64,000 nucleotides of DNA from Cannabis sativa (taxonomy: Eukaryota; Streptophyta; Magnoliopsida; Rosales; Cannabaceae), in assembly GCF_029168945.1 (NCBI RefSeq), contig NC_083604.1:42093686-42157685 (forward strand), in the 5' to 3' direction. The notes beneath the pieces are model-generated. The model was not told the DNA's origin. It did not search any database and saw nothing but the letters and a program-made list of their open reading frames with translations. The translations under genes and the position numbers were made by a program. This document shows, piece after piece, positions 34,669 through 45,834 of the stretch (the first letter of the stretch is position 1; each line of letters opens with the position of its first letter).

Positions 34669-35477
34669 CCTCTATATGAATGATCTACACTGTAAAGGGA
34701 TAAGATTACCGTTACACCCTACAATGTATTTTATCCTTAAAACACTTAACCCCGTATAAATGATATTTCAGCTTATGTGAAATGAGTACTCCACCATTTA
34801 TTTTTGTTTGGTCCAGCTCGAAGGAGATCATCCTTTACTTACTATTCGCCAGATAGAAGCTATAGATTCCATGTTTATGTTAGTGCTCCAACTCAATTGC
34901 ACTACCGTGTTCCTAAAATGTACGTATCACCCTGACCTAAAAGTAAGCTTAACTAACAAATCAAAGAACACGAATAACCTCTTAAGATTGAGCCTAATCA
35001 TAACAGGATTAAGATCATTTGATCTAGGATCAACTAGGCGATATTGACTTGAATAGATTTTACGGTAAGTTTAATAAATCTAAGTCAAAGTTCAATATCG
35101 GTCCCTTCCGATGCATACTCCATGCATCCAACATGAGCTTTACTTTAACCAATGTTCTGGAAAGAACATAGCATTTCTCCAAATGCAAGTAAACTCTGTT
35201 GTAGATTATCATATCAGTAAAACCCTGTGTCTGATAAATCTAGGAAACTTTATTCACATAGTCATGTTTACTTTCCAAAGTGTTGACAACACAATAAAAC
35301 GAAAGATCAAGTATGTGAAAAGGGTTTCAGATGAATTTATAAATCAAATAGACAAGCAATTGATAAGGTGAACCAAAACATACACAAATGAATGAAAAAT
35401 ACTTCTGTTTCTTTATTGATGTTGAATAAAATAGATTACATTGAAATGGAGTTTTATTTAGGGCATAAAACCCAACA

Positions 35478-35490
35478 AACTCCCACTTAC
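35478..35490 (-). other. Polypurine tract of Copia B
   Basis: Minus-strand GTAAGTGGGAGTT adjoining the 3' LTR, equivalent to the one in Copia A. Confidence 0.8.
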
Positions 35491-35635
35491 ACTAATATAA
35501 AACTAATCAGTACATATCAATTAATCCTAAATTCTGACGGTGTTTTTCAAATGCAGTCACGACCAAGACTTTGGTGAATGGATCAGCTAAGTTATCTTCT
35601 GTGTCCACTTTCTCAACTAGTACGTCCCCTCTTGC

Positions 35636-35992
35636 TAGGGGTGAAAATCGGTCGGTTATGGTCGGTTTTTAAAATTTTATAACCGACCGTTTAGAAATTA
35701 TAACCGTATAAAACCGACCGTACGGTTTTTGGCGGTTTTCGGTTTGGCGGTTTTAGGCGGTTTATGGCGGTTTTGGGCGGTTTTAGGCGGTTATTGGCGG
35801 TTTTTGGCGGTTTTGACGGATTTTTGGTTAAATTATTTTTTTATTTCAAGAACCGAAACCGACCGCCGTGTCAAAAAAACCGAAACCGAAACCGACTGCC
35901 AAATTCGGTGATGACGTGGAACCGAAAATTCGGTTACGGTCTGGTCGGTTCGATGGTCGGTTTCGATTTTTCGGTTTTTATGAACACCCCTA
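35636..35992. mobile_element. hAT-type MITE
   Basis: The terminal inverted repeat TAGGGGTG / CACCCCTA and an exact 8-bp TSD CCTCTTGC (35628-35635 and 35993-36000) fit the hAT superfamily. The 357-bp body has no transposase. It contains GGCGGTTTT-type repeats (35740-35830) and CCGACCG / CGGTCGG words in both orientations. It is inserted in the 3' end of the Copia B RNase H region and is absent from Copia A. Confidence 0.9.
35740..35830. repeat. GGCGGTTTT tandem repeats in the MITE
   Basis: About eight degenerate nine- to eleven-base units of GGCGGTTTTN. They are the only internal structure of the MITE besides its ends. Confidence 0.8.
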
Positions 35993-36648
35993 CCTCTTGC
36001 CACATATTCTCTGATAATGTGATACTTCCTTTCAATGTGTTTGCTTCTCTTGTGGCTTTGAGGTTCCTTACTGTTGTCTATTGCTCCATTATTATCACAA
36101 AGTAGGACCAGAGGCTTTTCCATTCTAGGCATAACACTGATACTGGTGAAGAACTTTCTTAGCCAGACAAGTTCTTTAGCAGCTTCGGCTGCAGCTATGT
36201 ATTCGGCTTCCATCGTCGAGTCCGATATCGCGGTTTGTTTTGCACTTCTCCAAACCACTGCTCCACCCCCAAGAGTAAACACCATCCCAGATGTGGATTT
36301 CCTGTCTTCAAGACTTGCTTGGAAATCTGAATCAGTATAGCCTATGGGATTTAAAGCACCACCCTTGTAGACTAACACAAGATTCCTTGTACTCTTTAAG
36401 TATTTCAGAATATACTTAACTGCATTCCAATGTTCATGTCCTGGATTAGACTGATACCTCCTCAGGATTCCAACTGCATAGCAGATGTCAGGTCTAGTGC
36501 ATAACATTGCATATATTAGACTTCCAACTGCAGAAGCATAAGAAATTTTCGCCATGTCCTCTATCTCTTGAGGATCAGTAGGAGATTGTTCCTTAGATAG
36601 ACGAATACCATATCTAGAAGGCATGTTTGCCCCATCGGTGTTGTTCAT
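35993..36648 (-). pseudogene. Copia B RNase H
   Basis: The open minus frame holds the copia RNase H landmarks: ISYASAVGSLIYAMLCTRPD, GYTDSDFQASLEDRKSTSG (catalytic Asp), EAEYIAAAEAAKELVWLRKF (catalytic Glu) and LLCDNNGAIDNSKEPQSHKR (third acidic residue), ending in the KHIERKYHIIREYV helix. It is out of frame with the RT frame because of a small indel near 36650-36675. It is cut at its C-terminus by the hAT MITE, after which the frame runs on into unrelated sequence. Confidence 0.88.
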
Positions 36649-36674
36649 GGAGAATCTCTCTAAAACTTGGTCAA

Positions 36675-38978
36675 TTAGGTTGTTTGAGAGAGAGCAAGAT
36701 ATTTGTTCTTCCGGTTTCTGATAATCTGAATACCAAGAACATAGGCTGCCTCACCCAAATCTTTCATATCGAATTGAGTGTTAAGCCATTCCTTGATGTG
36801 AGTCATTTTCTTGATATTGTTTCCAATAATCAAAATGTCGTCAACATAGAGGACCAGGAATACTACTACTTGGTCTTCCTTGAGTTGGTAAACACAAGGT
36901 TCATCTTCATTCTGAAGAAAGCCGTAGGTCTTGATGATTTCATCAAACCTTTTGTTCCATGAGCGAGAAGCTTGCTTAAGTCCATAGATAGACTTATTTA
37001 ATTTGCAAACTTTCTTTTCCTGCCCTGGAAGAACATAGCCTTCTGGTTGCTCCATATAGATGGTTTCTTCAAGTACCCCATTAAGGAAGGCAGTCTTGAC
37101 ATCCATTTGCCAGATTTCATAATCGAAAGTAGCAGCTATGGAGAGAAGAATTCGGATGGATTTGAGCATGGCAACAATACTAAAAGTTTCCTCATAGTCC
37201 ACGCCTTCTCTTTGGGTATAACCCTTGGCTACAAGTCTAGCTTTAAAAGTTTCGACTTCGCCTCCAGCTCCTCTTTTCTTCTTGTAAACCCACTTGCATC
37301 CTATCGGATGATAGTCATCAGGTGCGTCTACATATTCCCAGACTTTGTTCTTTTTCATGGAATCCATTTCTGAATCCATGCCGGCCGACCATCGTTTCCG
37401 TTGCGGACTAGCCATTGCCTGTTTATAGGTTAATGGATCGTCTTCAATACCGTCACCAACGACCATATTGATTTCACCATTCAAGCCATAACGAGCTAAT
37501 TTTGTTGAAACTCTTCCACTACGACGGGGAGCGGTGATCTTCTGAACAGGAACTTTGGTAGTAGTTTTCTCAATTGGTTCGACTGAGGGAGTGGGATTGT
37601 CCTCTTCTTGAGTGGAAGAGGATGGAACATTGGAAGGAGTCATATCTGAAAGCATTTCCTCTAGAACAACTTTACTTTTCGGTTTGTTGTCTTTAATATA
37701 GTTCTCTTCAAGAAAAGTAGCATTTGTAGAAACAAACACTTTGTTATCCTTGTGACTATAAAATAGTCCACCCCTAGTCTCTTTAGAATTTCCGACAAAC
37801 ATGCATACTTCGGTACGTGATTCAAGTTTGCCTTCTTTCTTTCTCAAGACATGAGCAGGGCACCCCCAAATTCTGTAGTGGCGTAAACTAGGTGTACGAC
37901 CATTCCAAAGTTCGACGGGTGTCTTAGGGACTGCTTTAGATGGAACACCATTTAAAATGTCATTAGCCATCTGTATAGCATATCCCCAGAAGGACATAGA
38001 CAGAATTGAATAACTCAGCATAGACCTAACCATTTCCAAAAGAGTACAATTTCTTCTTTCTGCAACTCCATTTTGTTGTGGAGTGCCTAGGGCAGTGTAT
38101 TGGGATTCAATTCCAAGTTCAATTAAATGATCTTTGAACTGCATATCCATATATTCTCCACCCCTATCAGTTCGCAAGATCTTTAATGATTTACCTAATT
38201 GGTTTTGAGCCAAAGCATGAAACTCCTGAAACTTTTCAAACGTTTCAGATTTCTTTTGCATTAGGTAAAGAAAACTATATCTAGAGTAGTTGTCAATGAA
38301 AGTGACAAAATACTCATAACCACCTCGGGCTTTTACATTCAGAGGTCCGCAAACATCAGAATGCACTAACCCTAGGGGGTATTTGGCACGCTCTCCCTTT
38401 GCAGAGAAAGAACGTTTAGTCATTTTTCCTTCCAAGCAGGACTCGCATACTGACAATCCACCTAAGACGACATTTTTCAATGGACCGCCTTTGGTTAGCC
38501 TATTGAGTCTATCAAAGCCTATATGACCTAAACGTAAATGCCATAGACAAGTTTGATCATCATTATCAATCTCTTTTCTTTTGAGGTTTCTAGGTTTAGC
38601 TACATTGAAAAGTTCACTGTTTAGTGAGATTTGTGTATTCGGTCTTAAAACATAAAGCCCTTGTTCCATGGTAGCAACACATATTTGAAATCCATTACGA
38701 GAAATTGAACAATTAGTACTCGAAAAATTCAATGTATAAGATTGTGTTTGCAAACATGAGACACTAATGAAGTTTCTACTAAAGTTTGGAATAAATAAAA
38801 CATTTTCTAAAATTAAAAATCTTTGCTGAAACTTGATGCGGGCTTTTCCTCTAGCTTTGACCGACACTAACTCGCCATTACCAACTTTAAGCTTTAACTC
38901 TCCTGGAAAGTAGATTTTCCCAAGTTTCAAGCAACTGCAGTGAAGAACATACATGGTTAGTAGACCCAGAATCAACAA
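36675..38978 (-). CDS. Copia B protease end - integrase - reverse transcriptase
   Basis: This is a 767-codon frame. Residues ~150-195 hold the H-H-C-C integrase zinc motif (LWHLRLGHIGF .. CESCLEGK). Residues ~205-320 hold the DDE core: DVCGPL, FVTFIDNYSRYSF, LRTDRGGEY, then TPQQNGVAERRN with the Glu. Residues ~530-750 hold the RT, with [30 protein letters not shown] (first Asp) and YVDDILIIGNN (catalytic pair). The protease active site (DSGSTNHVC) lies just upstream at about 38955-38985 in another frame, so the polyprotein is broken there and again after RT. It would make cDNA and integrate it. FSIVAMLKS replaces the usual FSPVAMLKS. Confidence 0.93.
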   Translation of the reverse strand: MLILGLLTMYVLHCSCLKLGKIYFPGELKLKVGNGELVSVKARGKARIKFQQRFLILENVLFIPNFSRNFISVSCLQTQSYTLNFSSTNCSISRNGFQICVATMEQGLYVLRPNTQISLNSELFNVAKPRNLKRKEIDNDDQTCLWHLRLGHIGFDRLNRLTKGGPLKNVVLGGLSVCESCLEGKMTKRSFSAKGERAKYPLGLVHSDVCGPLNVKARGGYEYFVTFIDNYSRYSFLYLMQKKSETFEKFQEFHALAQNQLGKSLKILRTDRGGEYMDMQFKDHLIELGIESQYTALGTPQQNGVAERRNCTLLEMVRSMLSYSILSMSFWGYAIQMANDILNGVPSKAVPKTPVELWNGRTPSLRHYRIWGCPAHVLRKKEGKLESRTEVCMFVGNSKETRGGLFYSHKDNKVFVSTNATFLEENYIKDNKPKSKVVLEEMLSDMTPSNVPSSSTQEEDNPTPSVEPIEKTTTKVPVQKITAPRRSGRVSTKLARYGLNGEINMVVGDGIEDDPLTYKQAMASPQRKRWSAGMDSEMDSMKKNKVWEYVDAPDDYHPIGCKWVYKKKRGAGGEVETFKARLVAKGYTQREGVDYEETFSIVAMLKSIRILLSIAATFDYEIWQMDVKTAFLNGVLEETIYMEQPEGYVLPGQEKKVCKLNKSIYGLKQASRSWNKRFDEIIKTYGFLQNEDEPCVYQLKEDQVVVFLVLYVDDILIIGNNIKKMTHIKEWLNTQFDMKDLGEAAYVLGIQIIRNRKNKYLALSQTT

Positions 38979-39584
38979 TCCAAACAGATTTGCCGTTCTC
39001 TAAAACACATGATTCAAAGACAAAAGCATTACCTTCGTTTGAATTGTTTAGAAGTCGGGGACATCGTTCTTCTTGATGTCCCTTTTCATTACAATTCGAA
39101 CATAGAAGATTATGTCTGATAATTGTACTTGAAGAAGCAGCTTTGCTAGAGCCTTCATGCTTAATCCTTTTCCTCTGATTATGAATTGCAAACCCAGGGG
39201 ACCCATTGCAATCAGATTCCGTTCATGGGCTCGTGATTCTGCTTCGAGTTTGTCCATGTCGGAGGAGTTGAAATTATTGATCATGTAAGAAACAACAAAT
39301 TCATTATACTCTGGAGGAAGACTATTAAGAATGAATTGGACCCATTTTTCTCTTGATAAATCAATTCCTAGTAGATTTGCCTTTTGGAACTTCAGATTCA
39401 TCATCAACAAGTGCGAGTTTATGCAACTACCAGGATGCATTTTCACACTATAGAGTTCTTTTGCTAAGATATTAACTAGGAGAGGATCGAGGTGAGGGTT
39501 ATTCATAATGGCACTACAACACATCAATAAAACAGAAGTAAAGTTTTGGTTCATAAATTCATACACATGTTCAGAAAATAACAA
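38979..39584 (-). pseudogene. Copia B gag C-terminal half and zinc knuckle
   Basis: The 178-codon minus frame has ILAKELYSVKMHPGSCINSH and WVQFILNSLPPEYNEFVVSY, the C-terminal part of UBN2-type copia gag. The knuckle CSNCNEKGHQEERC is read in another frame at 39054-39107, and the protease DSGS motif follows. The N-terminal half of gag, normally another 100-150 residues, is not present upstream. Confidence 0.8.
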
Positions 39585-41645
39585 ATAATCACATATGTTA
39601 TAAAAATACTAAATCTAACATAGTTTATTTTCCAAGGTTTTTCAACAAACTGATACAGTGTCCCGTTTAGGCGAAAGTCAAAGCATCATCCACTGAATAG
39701 AGTTGTCAACTCATCTAAAATGATAATCATTCTAGCAACCTTTTATTCGATCAAGATTTGAATTCAGCGTTGTCCCGTTTAGGCGAGAGTCAAGGCAATT
39801 CTATCTTATGAGCTTCCACCATTATTTCATAATTTGCAAGTCAAATATGGTCGCCACCATTAGGGTGATCCATACATATAAAACACTTACAAACTACTTA
39901 TCTTTCGAGATTAAACGGTGTGAAATTGCTAATGAACGTTCCTCCATTAGGGAGGATTACTCACTAAAACAAACGCGATGTAAAACCAACAATGGAGATC
40001 GAATGTCTCTTGATTAAAGCTCATTATTTTAAAATATGTATTTTGTATAATCATTTATTCCGTATTATAATAATGAAAAATTACAAATTAAAGTTGGTTT
40101 AAATAAAAAATCAACTTTAATTAAATTTCAATTATTATTTAAATTCGAAAAATAAATTTGAATAAATATGGAACAAATTTGAAAATATCTTGTTTAAGTT
40201 ATTTTAGAAGAATCTAAAAAAAATCAACTTAAATATCTTTTAAATTAGATTTAATTAAATTAAAATTAAGTTGTAACTACTTAATTTAAATATTCCATTT
40301 TAAGTTAATATTTGAAAAAATATCAACTTAAAAAATATCTAAAGAATCTTAATAACCAATGCCTAAAATTCCTCAACTTAATTTTGAAATTTTAAATCCA
40401 AAAGATATTCAGATTTAAGTTGATTAGTTAGAGATAACTAAATATCAACTTAAATAGGAATATTTAATGAAAAATCTAAATTAAGCTTCAGAAAAAATCT
40501 AGATGGTTATAATTCTATAATTAATTAAATACAAGAAAATACATATAGTTTAGCTTAGAATATAAAATTCTTTAAACTATGGTTTTCTTAAATTAATTTC
40601 AAAATAAATAAAATTAATTATGTTGCTAATCAATTTTATTAGGTTAAACTAATTTAATTAACCTAGTACAGTTATTCAAATCATGCAAATGGGCCTTCAC
40701 AATTAGGGTGGTTCATGTGAGGGGATGTTGGGTTCAGTATGTCATACCCACTACTATGGCTCCCAACTCTCACACAAGGCCCAAAAGAGAGAAATTTAAC
40801 CTTAAAATGAACAGCTGTTATTAATTGAATAGGCCCAAAACTAAATTGGCCTAAATAAAATCTATCAAAAAACTATGATATTTTATTTAGCAACAACAAC
40901 CTATATGCATCTATAATAAAATTAAACATATAGGCTCACACAGGCACACAATTTGGATGGATCCTATCATGTTGCTAGGTCATACACAGATGAAAGAAGA
41001 TTGTAAATATACCTGTTACAAATTATTTACTTGACCAAGGGAGCCATGAGTTAAAATCAGATCATTGGATCTGTCAACAAGTTAACCATGACTATTTACA
41101 ATCAAGCAATAATAGGTTTTAAAAAACTTACAAACAAGCTAAAACACATACTCCTTCAACAAGGTTAGATGGATAGTTGGATGTGGGATTTATTTAATTT
41201 TAAATAAATAATTTCGAAAAATTAATTAAATAAAAAAAAATTATTTTCGAAAAAATAATAAAATAAAATAAAATTTAAATATTTTCAAAATTAATAAAAT
41301 AATATTTAAAATTAAACCTACAATTTTGAAAAATTAGGTTTCAACTAACCTAAATATCATTTCAAAATTTGCTAACTACCTTTTAAAAAATTTAATGTAA
41401 TTTTATAAATTAAATATTCAATAAAAATAAAAAAGATAAATAAATATCTTTTTTCAATTTTATGATTTAATTTAAATAAATAAAATAACAAAATTTAAAA
41501 GTTAGCAAAATATCTTACTTCTATTTAAAATTACATGATTATAGTTATCTTATTTTAAATTTAAATAAGGTCAAATTATTTAGAAAAAATATTTAATTTA
41601 AAAAATTTAATATCTGACATTAAATTTAAAAGTTTATGATATATT
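39585..41645 (-). other. Non-coding leader of Copia B, without a primer-binding site
   Basis: About 2 kb, AT-rich, collinear with the Copia A leader over most of its length (for example the paired 'GTCCCGTTTAGGCGA'-type motifs at 39661 and 39775). Near 41630 it passes into AAGTTTATGATATATT, which is flank sequence from outside the element, and then straight into the LTR. No gene is seen. Confidence 0.7.
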
Positions 41646-43535
41646 TGTTGGAAATTATTTTACCAGGATCTTAGATCTACTCACAAGTATGTTGATTAAC
41701 ACCCTAAATATGAACTTTCTAAAACGATGAAATAAACACATATAAAGTTCAGTAAACCTTACATTGGGTGCAGCGGAATAATATGACACCTTCCGTTCAG
41801 ATCTCTAACCCTTGTATCCTTTCTGTCGCAGAGTATTATCAAGATCTGAACCTGGATCTCTTTCTCTGATTCTTTAGTGCTGAAACTCCTTCTTGCTGAA
41901 AGTCTTTCTTCACGATCTTCCTCACTATGATTGAGGTATCACTTGCTGTGTGTGGGCACTACTCTAATCACTAAGTATTTCGAAATTGTAAGGAAGAAGA
42001 GAGAGAGAGAGAGTGGGCAGCCAGGTATAGAGAGAGAAGGCTAAGGTTTTTCTGAATGAAAAGTGTAATTTTCCTGAAGCCTTCACTATCTATTTATAGC
42101 ATTCCACTAGGGTTAGGTTTGAATTATTTGGTATTAAAATAATAAATATATCAGAGGATAATTCCTATAAAAGTGGCCGGCCATGGCAGTATGGATTTGG
42201 GCCTCACTTTTTGCAATTTTGCAGTTTTATCACTTTTGCATCTGATTTTCTCAAAAACGCTAATTTTCAAATTCAACCATTTAAATGCCAATTCTAACTA
42301 TTTAATAACTATAAATAATTATTAAATAATATTGTCATTTATCATATTTATTAATTGAACCATACAAAGTATCATAATTAACAAATATGCCCATAAAACT
42401 CTTTCTTTACAATTTCGCCCTTACTTAGTGAAAAATTCACAAATAGACATAGTCTAATTTGAGAATTATAATTGATTAATCAAAACCAATTATATGAGTC
42501 TTACAAACAATATTATCTCAACTAGTGCGGGGACCATGGGTCTATATAACCGAGCTTCCAATAAGCAGATCAAGAATTTATAACCTAAATTCACTGACTT
42601 ATTAATTCTTCGTTGAATCCACGCATAGAACTTAGAATTGCACTCTTAGTATATATAATGCTCTATATGTTCCACCATATAGACACATCATTAGTTATCC
42701 ATTGTTATAATCCTAATTTGATCAATGATCCTCTATATGAATGATCTACACTGTAAAGGGATTAGATTACCGTTACACCCTACAATGTATTTTATCCTTA
42801 AAACACTTAACCCTGTATAAATGATATTTCAGCTTATGTGAAATGAGTACTCCACCATTTATTTTCGTTTGGTCAAGCTCGAAGGAGATCATCCTTTACT
42901 TACTATTCGCCAGATAGAAGCTATAGATTCCATGTTTATGTTAGCGCTCCCACTCAATTGCACTACCGTGTTCCTAAAATGTACGTATCACCCTGACCTA
43001 AAAGTAGGCTTAACTAACAAATCAAAGAACACGAATAACCTCTTAAGATTGAGCCTAATCATAATAGGATTAAGATCATTTGATCTAGGATCAACTAGGC
43101 GATATTGACTTGAATAGATTTTACGGTAAGTTTAATAAATCTAAGTCAAAGTTCAATATCGGTCCCTTCCGATGCATACTCCATGCATCCAACATGAGCT
43201 TTACTTTAACCAATGTTCTGGAAAGAACATAGTATTTCTCCAAATGCAAGTAAACTCTATTGTAGATTATCATATCAGTAAAACCCTGTGTCTGATAAAT
43301 CTAGGAAACTTTATTCACATAGTCATGTTTACTTTCCAAAGTGTTGACAACACAATAAACAGGATCAAGTATGTGAAAAGGGTTTCAGATGAATTTATAA
43401 ATCAAATAGACAAGCAATTGATAAGGTGAACCAAAACATACACAAATGAATGAAAAATACTTCTGTTTCTTTATTGATGTTGAATAAAATAGATTACATT
43501 GAAATAGAGTTTTATTTAGGGCATAAAACCCAACA
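41646..43535 (-). mobile_element. 5' LTR of Copia B (1890 bp)
   Basis: Starts TGTTGGAAATTATTTTACC and ends ACCCAACA, with the TSD ATATT following. It is nearly identical to the split left LTR, so Copia B is a young insertion. A minus-strand TATAAATA sits at 42091-42098. Confidence 0.92.
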
Positions 43536-43540
43536 ATATT

Positions 43541-43945
43541 ATCTAAGATCAATATCGGTCCCTTCCAATGTATACTCCATACATCCGATACTGGTAAACT
43601 TCGCCAATGCCCTAAAAAGGACATAACACTTATCCAAGGTGTAAGTATACCTTATCGCTGATTATCATGTCAGTCTAAATCCAGTGAACTGACAAATCAT
43701 GAGAATTAAACTTTTGAACAAATAATCATGATTATATTCCACTGTGCTGACGACACTATAATCATGAATAAATATACATATGTACATATTTACATATGCT
43801 ATGGACTTAATATAATTTATACATTAAACATAATCATGAAATAAATCATGTGAACCATGCAACATAAAAGCGATTTCGAATCTTTTATTAATTAGTAAAT
43901 CTGATTATATTGAAATGAGTTTTATTTAGGGCACAAAACCCAACA
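43541..43945 (-). mobile_element. Solo copia LTR in the LINE, part 2
   Basis: Resumes at ATCTAAGATCAATATCGG and ends ACCCAACA at 43945, followed by the TSD TACCC (43946-43950). It completes the solo LTR begun at 30247. Confidence 0.88.
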
Positions 43946-44890
43946 TACCCATCTTAGCACAAGTGGTCTGTCTCATCGCTCTTGAAGTATAGTACTGAAG
44001 AATACTGATGACTTATCAAAATTAACTTGCTGCCCCGAAGCAGTAGCAAACATATCCAGAAGCTTAAGAATATTTGTATCCTCACCATCTGTAGCCTTAC
44101 AATAAAGGAAACTATTATCTGCAAATAGCATATGAGACACAGTAGGAGCTCCATCTGCCACTTTACATCCATGAATCCATTTCTTATCCTGAGATCTTCG
44201 AATAAGGGCCAAGAAGCCTTCAGCACACACAAAAAATAGATAAGGAAAAATAGGATCCTCTTGTCTAAGTCCTTTACTTGGCACAATCGGTTGTAAAGTA
44301 CGACCACTACTCACAATCTTATATTGCACCATAGATAAGCAGCCATAAATAAGTCGAACCCATTTATCTGCAAAATCCAACCGAGTAAGCATAGCACACA
44401 AAAAGTGCCAATCCACCCTATCATAAGCTTTGCTTATATCTAATTTCAATGCCATATAACCATCCTTGCCTACTTGTTTCCTCTTTAGATAATGCAATAT
44501 TTCAAAAGAGACCATAATATTATGTGTAATAAAACGCCCAGGTATGAAAGACTTTGATTAATTAAAATAATCTCTGATAACAATCCTTTCATTCTATTAG
44601 TAAGAACTTTAGTAATGACATTAGCAATAACATTCCAAAAAGAGATAGGTCTCAATTCACTCATTTGGTCAGGCTTCTTTTTTTGTTTTAGAATCAACAC
44701 TATATTGGTATGATTCATCCCCACAAGCATCTCCTCAGTCATGAAATTTTTTTTAACAGTATTTATCACATCAGTACCAACAATAGACCAATACTTTTGG
44801 AAATTTTTTGGATTCATACTGTCTGGCCCAAGAGACTTGTCAGGATGCATTTGAAACACATCGTCTTTAACTTCTTAATCAAGAACAGGC
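43946..44890 (-). pseudogene. LINE reverse transcriptase palm and fingers
   Basis: The minus frame 44485-44859 carries DKSLGPDSMNPKNFQKYW and LRPISFWNVIANVITKVL, the first RT blocks of plant L1. The frame 43973-44515 continues with LKLDISKAYDRVDWHFL (first catalytic Asp), GLRQEDPIFPYLFFVCAEG and SHMLFADNSFLYCKA. The second catalytic block is F-A-D-N rather than F-A-D-D, which should abolish polymerase activity. One frameshift near 44515 separates the halves. Confidence 0.9.
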
Positions 44891-45330
44891 CGAAGCAAAT
44901 CCACATTATGCTCATCTCGAATAACAGGAGTAACACAATCCAGAACTTCATCCCATCCTACTGGTTCAACATTAAAAATCTTTCTAAAATAATCTAACGT
45001 AATATCACCTATTCCATTATCCCACTATCTCGAGTTCCCCTCAGGGTCTTTCAAGCTATAAATCTGATTATTGCGCCTTTTAGTAGAGGCTTTAGAATGA
45101 AAAAACTTATTGTTTTGATCTCCCGTTTGTAACCACAATTGTTTTGATCTTTGCCTCTAAAAAATTTCTCTTTGGTTAAGAACGACAAAAAACTCCCTTT
45201 TAGCTTTAAAAAATAATTTCTTCCCATCTTCATCTCTTCGCCTTTTGAATTATTTAAGATCACGATTACATTGCTTAATACTAAAAAAAAAATTACCAAA
45301 AACATCCTTTCCCCAATACTGTAAAGCTAA
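44891..45330 (-). pseudogene. LINE linker between endonuclease and RT, truncated
   Basis: Minus-strand reading gives ..QLWLQTGDQNNKFFHSKAST (about 45090-45150), the 'W-x-x-x-G-D-x-N-T-x-F-F-H' motif upstream of L1 RT, then YFRKIFNVEPVGWDEVLDCV towards the RT. Several shifts and stops are present. Sequence identity ends at about 45310-45330 at the TSD, so the endonuclease was never copied. Confidence 0.8.
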
Positions 45331-45347
45331 AAAAAAATTCTTTATTT
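45331..45347. repeat. Target-site duplication of the LINE (right copy)
   Basis: AAAAAAATTCTTTATTT, identical to 22073-22089. Confidence 0.8.
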
Positions 45348-45406
45348 GTTGAATTCAAAAGGAAAAAAAAAAATCCTTAATGCAAATAAACCCAAAAAAA
45401 AAAAAA

Positions 45407-45602
45407 ATCCTTATTTGCAATATAGGCACACATAATTTCATAAAACAAATTTATTTTGATTTAAAAAAAAATCCTTATTTGCAATATAGGCACACTTATA
45501 ATTTCATAAAACAAATTTATTTTGATTAAAAAAAAAATCCTTATTTGCAATACCCACACTTCTAATTTCCTAAAACAAATTTATTTTTGATTTTAAAAAA
45601 AT
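45407..45602. repeat. 64-66-bp tandem repeat, three units
   Basis: Units start at 45407, 45471 and 45537, each beginning ATCCTTATTTGCAATA and containing ACAAATTTATTTTTGATT-like sequence and an A-run. It lies about 150 bp upstream of the transporter gene's probable transcribed leader. Confidence 0.85.
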
Positions 45603-45699
45603 AATAAATAAATAAAACAAATTTATTTTTGTCAAAAACATAAAAAAAAAAGAAACTTATTTTTTTTAAATTACCAAAAATAAAATTAAAGATACGTTG

Positions 45700-45834
45700 A
45701 GTTTCATCAAATTAGCAGTCTACGTCTCTCTCTCACATTTTTTTCTCTCTTTTAATTGCTTCGACGCGGCATTGCAGTCCCATAACCGCTAACGAAACCT
45801 CAACCTTCTTCTCTGAGCTTTCAGGTTTCTCTCT
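45700..45834 (+). other. Probable 5'UTR exon of the transporter gene (ends inferred)
   Basis: A pyrimidine-rich (CTCTCTCT) stretch, then a sequence with normal base composition ending TTTCAG before GTTTCTCTC. The paired acceptor is CTCCACAG ending 46603. A leader intron of about 770 bp in this position is frequent in plant housekeeping genes. The transcription start is not determined. Confidence 0.5.

Larger units (their letters stand above)
31721..35477 (-). mobile_element. 3' LTR of Copia B, split by a solo LTR
   Basis: The two pieces 31721-32807 and 34674-35477 (with 34669-34673 as the duplicated CCTCT) are collinear with the right LTR at 41646-43535. It ends ACCCAACA at 35477, followed by a polypurine tract on the minus strand. 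Confidence 0.9.
31721..43535 (-). mobile_element. Copia B: Ty1/copia retrotransposon with two secondary insertions
   Basis: LTR-bounded (31721-35477 including the inserted solo LTR, and 41646-43535) with the TSD ATATT at 31716-31720 and 43536-43540. The minus-strand order is 5' LTR, leader, gag, zinc knuckle, protease, integrase, RT, RNase H, PPT, 3' LTR. It is the best-preserved member of the Copia A family: one 767-codon frame covers the protease end through RT. Next to its 5' LTR the primer-binding site is missing and 16 bp of the external left flank appear instead. Confidence 0.92.
22090..45330 (-). mobile_element. L1-type LINE, 5'-truncated, with nested insertions
   Basis: On the minus strand, read from 45330 leftwards, the order is end of the endonuclease linker, RT, thumb/connection, zf-RVT and RNase H, then a poly-A tail (T-run at 22087-22096). 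This is the plant L1 order. The 5' end is truncated and the endonuclease domain is absent. A 17-bp TSD flanks it. It is interrupted at 23561/29842 by a gypsy element and at 30246/43946 by a solo LTR. The protein reads in frame across both gaps, which confirms they are insertions. Confidence 0.9.
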
